The notes beneath the pieces were generated by a model. It was not told the DNA's origin, ran no database searches, and saw only the letters and a program-made list of their open reading frames with translations. The position numbers and the translations under genes are program-made. 53,960 nucleotides of DNA from RGIG1666 sp045595745 (GTDB taxonomy: Bacteria > Bacillota > Clostridia > UBA1381 > UBA9506). The stretch covers positions 1-53,960 of the forward strand of contig JAZOBB010000053.1 in NCBI GenBank assembly GCA_045595745.1, given 5' to 3'. Below, piece by piece: positions 50,723-53,960 of this stretch (positions are counted from its first letter, which is position 1; every line of letters begins with the position of its first letter).

Positions 50723-50866
50723 TGTGTATGTGGAGTTTGTTTTTTGTAAAGGATAAATTGGTTACGAATTATAGTGTGAGAGTTGTTAAATATTGATGGA
50801 TTACAGGAGTTTTGCTCGGGATGTAATATATAGTAATAGTTAATCCGACAGGTGTAGGAGGCATAT

Positions 50867-51385
50867 ATGGGGATAGCGCATACTTTTGGCATATTGGCAG
50901 TTGTAACATTTCTTTTGAGTTTTCAAATGAAAACTCGAAGAAATATTATTGTTGTCAATTTAACCTCGAGGCTATTATACATACTTCAATATATTTTTTT
51001 GGGAGCTTTTGAAGGCGCAGTTTTAGATCTTATGGGATTTATTTTGTCATTTATTGCCAGGTATAAAGAAAAAAAGTTTATAGCAAAGCATTGTAAAATT
51101 ATTGTGATAGCTGTAAATGTACTTTTGTTGGCGGTGGGCTTCGCTTTATATGAAAACATTTTTAGTTTATTTGCTATATTTGGGATAATTTTTGAAATAA
51201 TGGCTTTATGGTTGACAAAAGAAAAAAATATAAGACTTCTTTCCTTGTTCTCGGCACCGTTTTGGCTTGTCTATAATTTTGCAAATGCTGCATATGGTTC
51301 TGCTATCGGGAATGTTTTAGTAATGTTTTCGATTGTAATTGCCATGTTAAGACTTGACTTTAAAAAATCTGTGAGTAAGGAATAA
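50867..51385 (+). CDS. YgjV-family inner-membrane protein
   Basis: A 172-residue protein made mostly of hydrophobic segments (about five or six helices, starting GIAHTFGILAVVTFLLSFQM). The SFQMKTRRNIIVVNLTSRLLY stretch (in pieces) and the LW...FSAPFWLVYNF block match the YgjV family, whose function is unknown. GTAGGAGGC precedes the ATG. It is preceded by cassette B, whose second TATAAT could drive it, and followed by a decayed gene. Confidence 0.8.
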   Translation: MGIAHTFGILAVVTFLLSFQMKTRRNIIVVNLTSRLLYILQYIFLGAFEGAVLDLMGFILSFIARYKEKKFIAKHCKIIVIAVNVLLLAVGFALYENIFSLFAIFGIIFEIMALWLTKEKNIRLLSLFSAPFWLVYNFANAAYGSAIGNVLVMFSIVIAMLRLDFKKSVSKE

Positions 51386-51502
51386 TTAAAGGGTATGGGT
51401 ATGTTTGGTATATAACGTTATTTTTTGGACTGTCTTGACAAAAGTCGAATTATGTCGAATAGTGGAGAATAATGAGAAAACATAAAGAAAAGAGGTAATA
51501 CA

Positions 51503-52137
51503 ATGAGCAATCTGATTGCAAAAGAATATAAATGCTTTGAAGATATAAAGCATATAAAAGAAGATGGAACTGAATATTGGTTTGCAAGAGAGCTGGCTAT
51601 TGTTTTAGATTATAACAAATGAGAAAATTTTCATAAAGTTATAAAGCGTGCAATGATTGCTTGTAAAAACAGCGGACACGACATTACATGCGATTTCCCT
51701 GAGGTCAGGAAAATCGTAAAAGCAGGTGCAACTGAAAAGCCGGTGTTATAACAAATGAAGAATTTGCTATTTTTCAAAATGCGGGTTACATTGTCCTTTA
51801 TGGTGGACTTGACGTTGAAGATATCCACAAAAGAAAAGGTCTTGCAGTAGGACAAAAAATTCTTGATTATATGGGCAGTACAGAACTTATTGCTAATCTT
51901 TTCAGGATTTCACAAACAGAAGAGAAATTGAGAAAGGATAAAGTTGATAATGCAGAAACTGCCACCAAAGTTCATAATACAGTTGGTAGGGAAGTCAGAA
52001 AGGCTATTGAAGAAATCGGTGGTACAATGCCTGAAGATCTACCAACGCCAGAAAAAAGCATCGCTCAAATTGAAAAGGAGCAGATGCAAAGGCTAAAGAA
52101 GAAAGCAAAAGAAGGAAGTTTAATGCTTGATGAGTAA
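51503..52137 (+). pseudogene. dinD: Decayed DinD-like (DNA damage-inducible protein D) gene
   Basis: The reading starts MSNLIAKEYKCFEDIKHIKE and continues EYWFARELAIVLDYNK, then meets TGA at 51620-51622 where homologues have tryptophan. After EVRKIVKAGATEKPVL the frame stops again at 51749. A second frame resumes at about 51741 with GVITNEEFAIFQNAGY, LYGGLDVEDIHKRKGL and PEDLPTPEKSIAQIEKE and ends at 52137. Intact DinD proteins have roughly 90 more residues between these parts, so an internal deletion with a frameshift has joined them. RBS AAGAGGTAAT is still present. DinD-like proteins are SOS-associated and often carried on accessory DNA. Confidence 0.85.
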
Positions 52138-52295
52138 AATCATATGTTTTAGTTTACAAAATTTAATACAAAGGTTGCGATTAGATCTTTGTAGAAAAAT
52201 AGCAAATAATATTGAAAAATTAAATTATATATGATATAATTTTATATGGTTACATGTAGCTTTTGAAAGTGTTATATATTTAAGAGGTAATGGAT

Positions 52296-53960
52296 ATGGC
52301 AATAACATATGAACGAAAAAAACAAAGACAAAATAATATTTTATATACAATTGTTGCTGCAATTTTAATATGTGCAGTCTTTTTTGCAATGGTTGTATCT
52401 TTCTTTATTAAGGCTGAGGACGATGCTTATGAAATGCTTCATATTCAGACAAAACAGATTAAAGACGATCTTACTTTGCAATTAAAATCAGACAGAGAAA
52501 ATCTTATTACTATGGCAAACTTTGCGTCAAAGCTCTATGCTGATGGAAAAGGCTATGAGCGTATGTTTGATTCCTTTAATCCTATTGGTTTGTTTTCAAG
52601 AATTGGTATACTAAACCCTGACGGCACCTTTATCACAAAGGACGGAGTCTATGATTTGAAAGGGCAAATTTCATTTGAAGAGCAGGCAAGTCTTGGAGAA
52701 CATATTACCGGTAGAACTTATAGCTATTCAATGCCCGATGAACAGGTAGTCCGCAGCTCTGTTCCAATTCAGGTGGATGGAGAAACTGTCGGCATTATGT
52801 ATGGCATTATTAAAATCGAAACTATCAACGAAAAATACAATAATATGGCAAAAGAGCTTGATGCTCAGCTTTTTGTTTATGATAAGGAAACAGGAAAATT
52901 TATTGTAGATACAATAAATGAAAAACCAACTGAACTGTCAAACTTGAAAAACAGAGAGTATAATGACGGCTATTCATACGAAATGCTGGCTAATTCCGAT
53001 AAAGGTTATTCATCGTTTAAGTCCATACGAACAGGTGAGAATCTTTATATCCATTATTCAATTATTGAAGATTTTAACTGGGGTATTCTGCTTGCCCGTC
53101 ATGAAACTCAGGTATTTGAGGAAACACATAAAATATCCCGCAATTTACTTATTATTTTTACTATAATCATTTTAATTATAGCAATTTATCTTGAGCTGAT
53201 ATTAAGAAGCGAAAAAAACAGAGCAAAATTAAATTCAGAGTCTTCTTTTATAAGGCATCTTCTTCTGGAAATAAACAGGCAACATGAAAATATAAATACC
53301 GCTTTAAAAAGAATAAAAGAATTTTCAAGTGCCCGTTCCTGCTTCTTTGCAGATACTGACGGAGAAGATTATTACTACATAAAGCCTTCCCTGAAGGATA
53401 AATGCTTATTGGGTGACGAAAGAAAATACTTTGTCAGTGAGCTTTTCAGGTATGCGGCAAACATTCACACAGATGATTCATCTACCGGATTTATGCAAAT
53501 TATTCCCAACAATCACCTTTTAAAAACCAATTCGGAATTTTATCACTTTTTATTAAATCACGGAATAAAAGATGTTTCTTTTGCAATTATTGCAGATAAA
53601 GACAACCATGTTAGTATCTTGGGCGCAATTAACCCAAAGAAAAGTTCTGCAATCAGAAAGCTTGTCGGAGATGTTGTTATTTGTTTCTCTATTGCTATAT
53701 ATAACAAAAAGCATCTTAACAAAACTGAGCTTGCTGCAACAACAGATTCTCTTACCGGAGCGTTAAACCGTGTTGCATATAAAAAAGATATTCTCGTTTT
53801 TGACGAAGAAAAACCGGAGGACTTTTCCTGCATTTATATTGATGTTAACGAGCTTCATATCAGGAACAATAAATACGGACACGCCGCAGGCGATGAAATG
53901 CTTATCTATATTGCAAATTCTTTAAAGGAAGTGTTCTTTGGCCAGCACATTTATCGTATG
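52296..53960 (+). CDS. Membrane sensor diguanylate cyclase (5' part, runs off the right edge)
   Basis: 555 codons are open to the window end. A membrane helix at about residues 17-40 (ILYTIVAAILICAVFFAMVV) is followed by an extracytoplasmic sensor region of about 240 residues (LNPDGTFITKDGVYDLKGQ, SSVPIQVDGETVGIMYGII), resembling a Cache/PAS-like fold. A second helix is near 290 (LLIIFTIIILIIAIYLELIL). A linker domain follows, then the start of GGDEF: TDSLTGALNR and IYIDVNELHIRNNKYGHAAGDE near residues 485-545. The GGDEF signature itself lies outside, so catalytic competence cannot be judged. ATG 52296 is 8 bp after AGAGG. Confidence 0.88.
   Translation, partial: MAITYERKKQRQNNILYTIVAAILICAVFFAMVVSFFIKAEDDAYEMLHIQTKQIKDDLTLQLKSDRENLITMANFASKLYADGKGYERMFDSFNPIGLFSRIGILNPDGTFITKDGVYDLKGQISFEEQASLGEHITGRTYSYSMPDEQVVRSSVPIQVDGETVGIMYGIIKIETINEKYNNMAKELDAQLFVYDKETGKFIVDTINEKPTELSNLKNREYNDGYSYEMLANSDKGYSSFKSIRTGENLYIHYSIIEDFNWGILLARHETQVFEETHKISRNLLIIFTIIILIIAIYLELILRSEKNRAKLNSESSFIRHLLLEINRQHENINTALKRIKEFSSARSCFFADTDGEDYYYIKPSLKDKCLLGDERKYFVSELFRYAANIHTDDSSTGFMQIIPNNHLLKTNSEFYHFLLNHGIKDVSFAIIADKDNHVSILGAINPKKSSAIRKLVGDVVICFSIAIYNKKHLNKTELAATTDSLTGALNRVAYKKDILVFDEEKPEDFSCIYIDVNELHIRNNKYGHAAGDEMLIYIANSLKEVFFGQHIYRM

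Noticed and set aside
50555..50749. 64-codon open frame over cassette B
   Set aside because: It reads through the inverted repeats, with no ribosome binding site or recognisable product.
51620..51622. TGA read as tryptophan (recoding) in the DinD-like gene
   Set aside because: Other genes in the window use TGG for Trp and TGA as a stop (for example rpmJ), and the same gene also has a frameshift and deletion, so decay is simpler.
1..53960. CRISPR arrays, transposases, rRNA or prophage modules
   Set aside because: No regularly spaced repeats, transposase motifs, rRNA sequence or phage structural genes were seen on either strand.

Overview
The window is an AT-rich stretch of a chromosome from an anaerobic, probably spore-forming member of the Clostridia (Firmicutes/Bacillota). 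The grounds are spoVT and whiA, a Firmicutes-type Prp/L27 pair, RqcH, pyruvate:ferredoxin oxidoreductase next to an [FeFe]-hydrogenase cluster, AGGAGG ribosome binding sites, frequent TTG/GTG starts and sigma-A promoters with 17-18 bp spacers. I cannot name the genus. No tRNA, rRNA, CRISPR array or intact insertion sequence was seen.

Layout. 1-625: 5' end of a leftward pnuC (NMN/nicotinamide riboside transporter) with a hairpin-rich leader, then a promoter/hairpin cassette. 626-4363: SWIM/SNF2 helicase and a deoxyinosine-type DNA glycosylase. 4381-12677: fermentation block of nifJ (pyruvate oxidation to acetyl-CoA plus reduced ferredoxin) and hydCBA (H2 production from ferredoxin plus NADH). 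12738-13080 (minus): a 44-residue protein behind a structured RNA that looks like an undescribed riboswitch-type attenuator. 13251-15532: DUF1846 protein and HD phosphohydrolase. 15568-19143: hom-thrB-lysC (aspartate-family amino acids). 19179-20338: L21 leader, rplU-prp-rpmA. 20369-22865: metallophosphoesterase, ECF sigma factor, anti-sigma factor. 22875-31651: eight-gene operon (DUF6062, coaE, lytic transglycosylase, apbE, polA, whiA, rseC-like, rqcH). 31660-33560: a three-way-junction palindrome, then leftward spoVT and an RluA-type pseudouridine synthase.

33640-50045 is the S10-spc-alpha superoperon in canonical Firmicutes order: rpsJ-rplCDWB-rpsS-rplV-rpsC-rplP-rpmC-rpsQ-rplNXE-rpsZ-rpsH-rplFR-rpsE-rpmD-rplO-secY-adk-map-KOW protein-infA-rpmJ-rpsMKD-rpoA-rplQ. 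It opens with a leader that contains an attenuator-like terminator and closes with a strong terminator.

50079-53960 is a more accessory tail: leftward RidA-family gene, a cloverleaf-like hairpin element between two TATAAT boxes, a YgjV-family membrane protein, a decayed dinD-like gene, and a membrane sensor with the start of a GGDEF domain that runs off the window.

The most novel material is non-coding: the riboswitch-like RNA at 12893-13045, the promoter/hairpin cassettes at 442-592 and 50591-50722, the three-way junction at 31678-31756, and the terminator-bearing nifJ leader.
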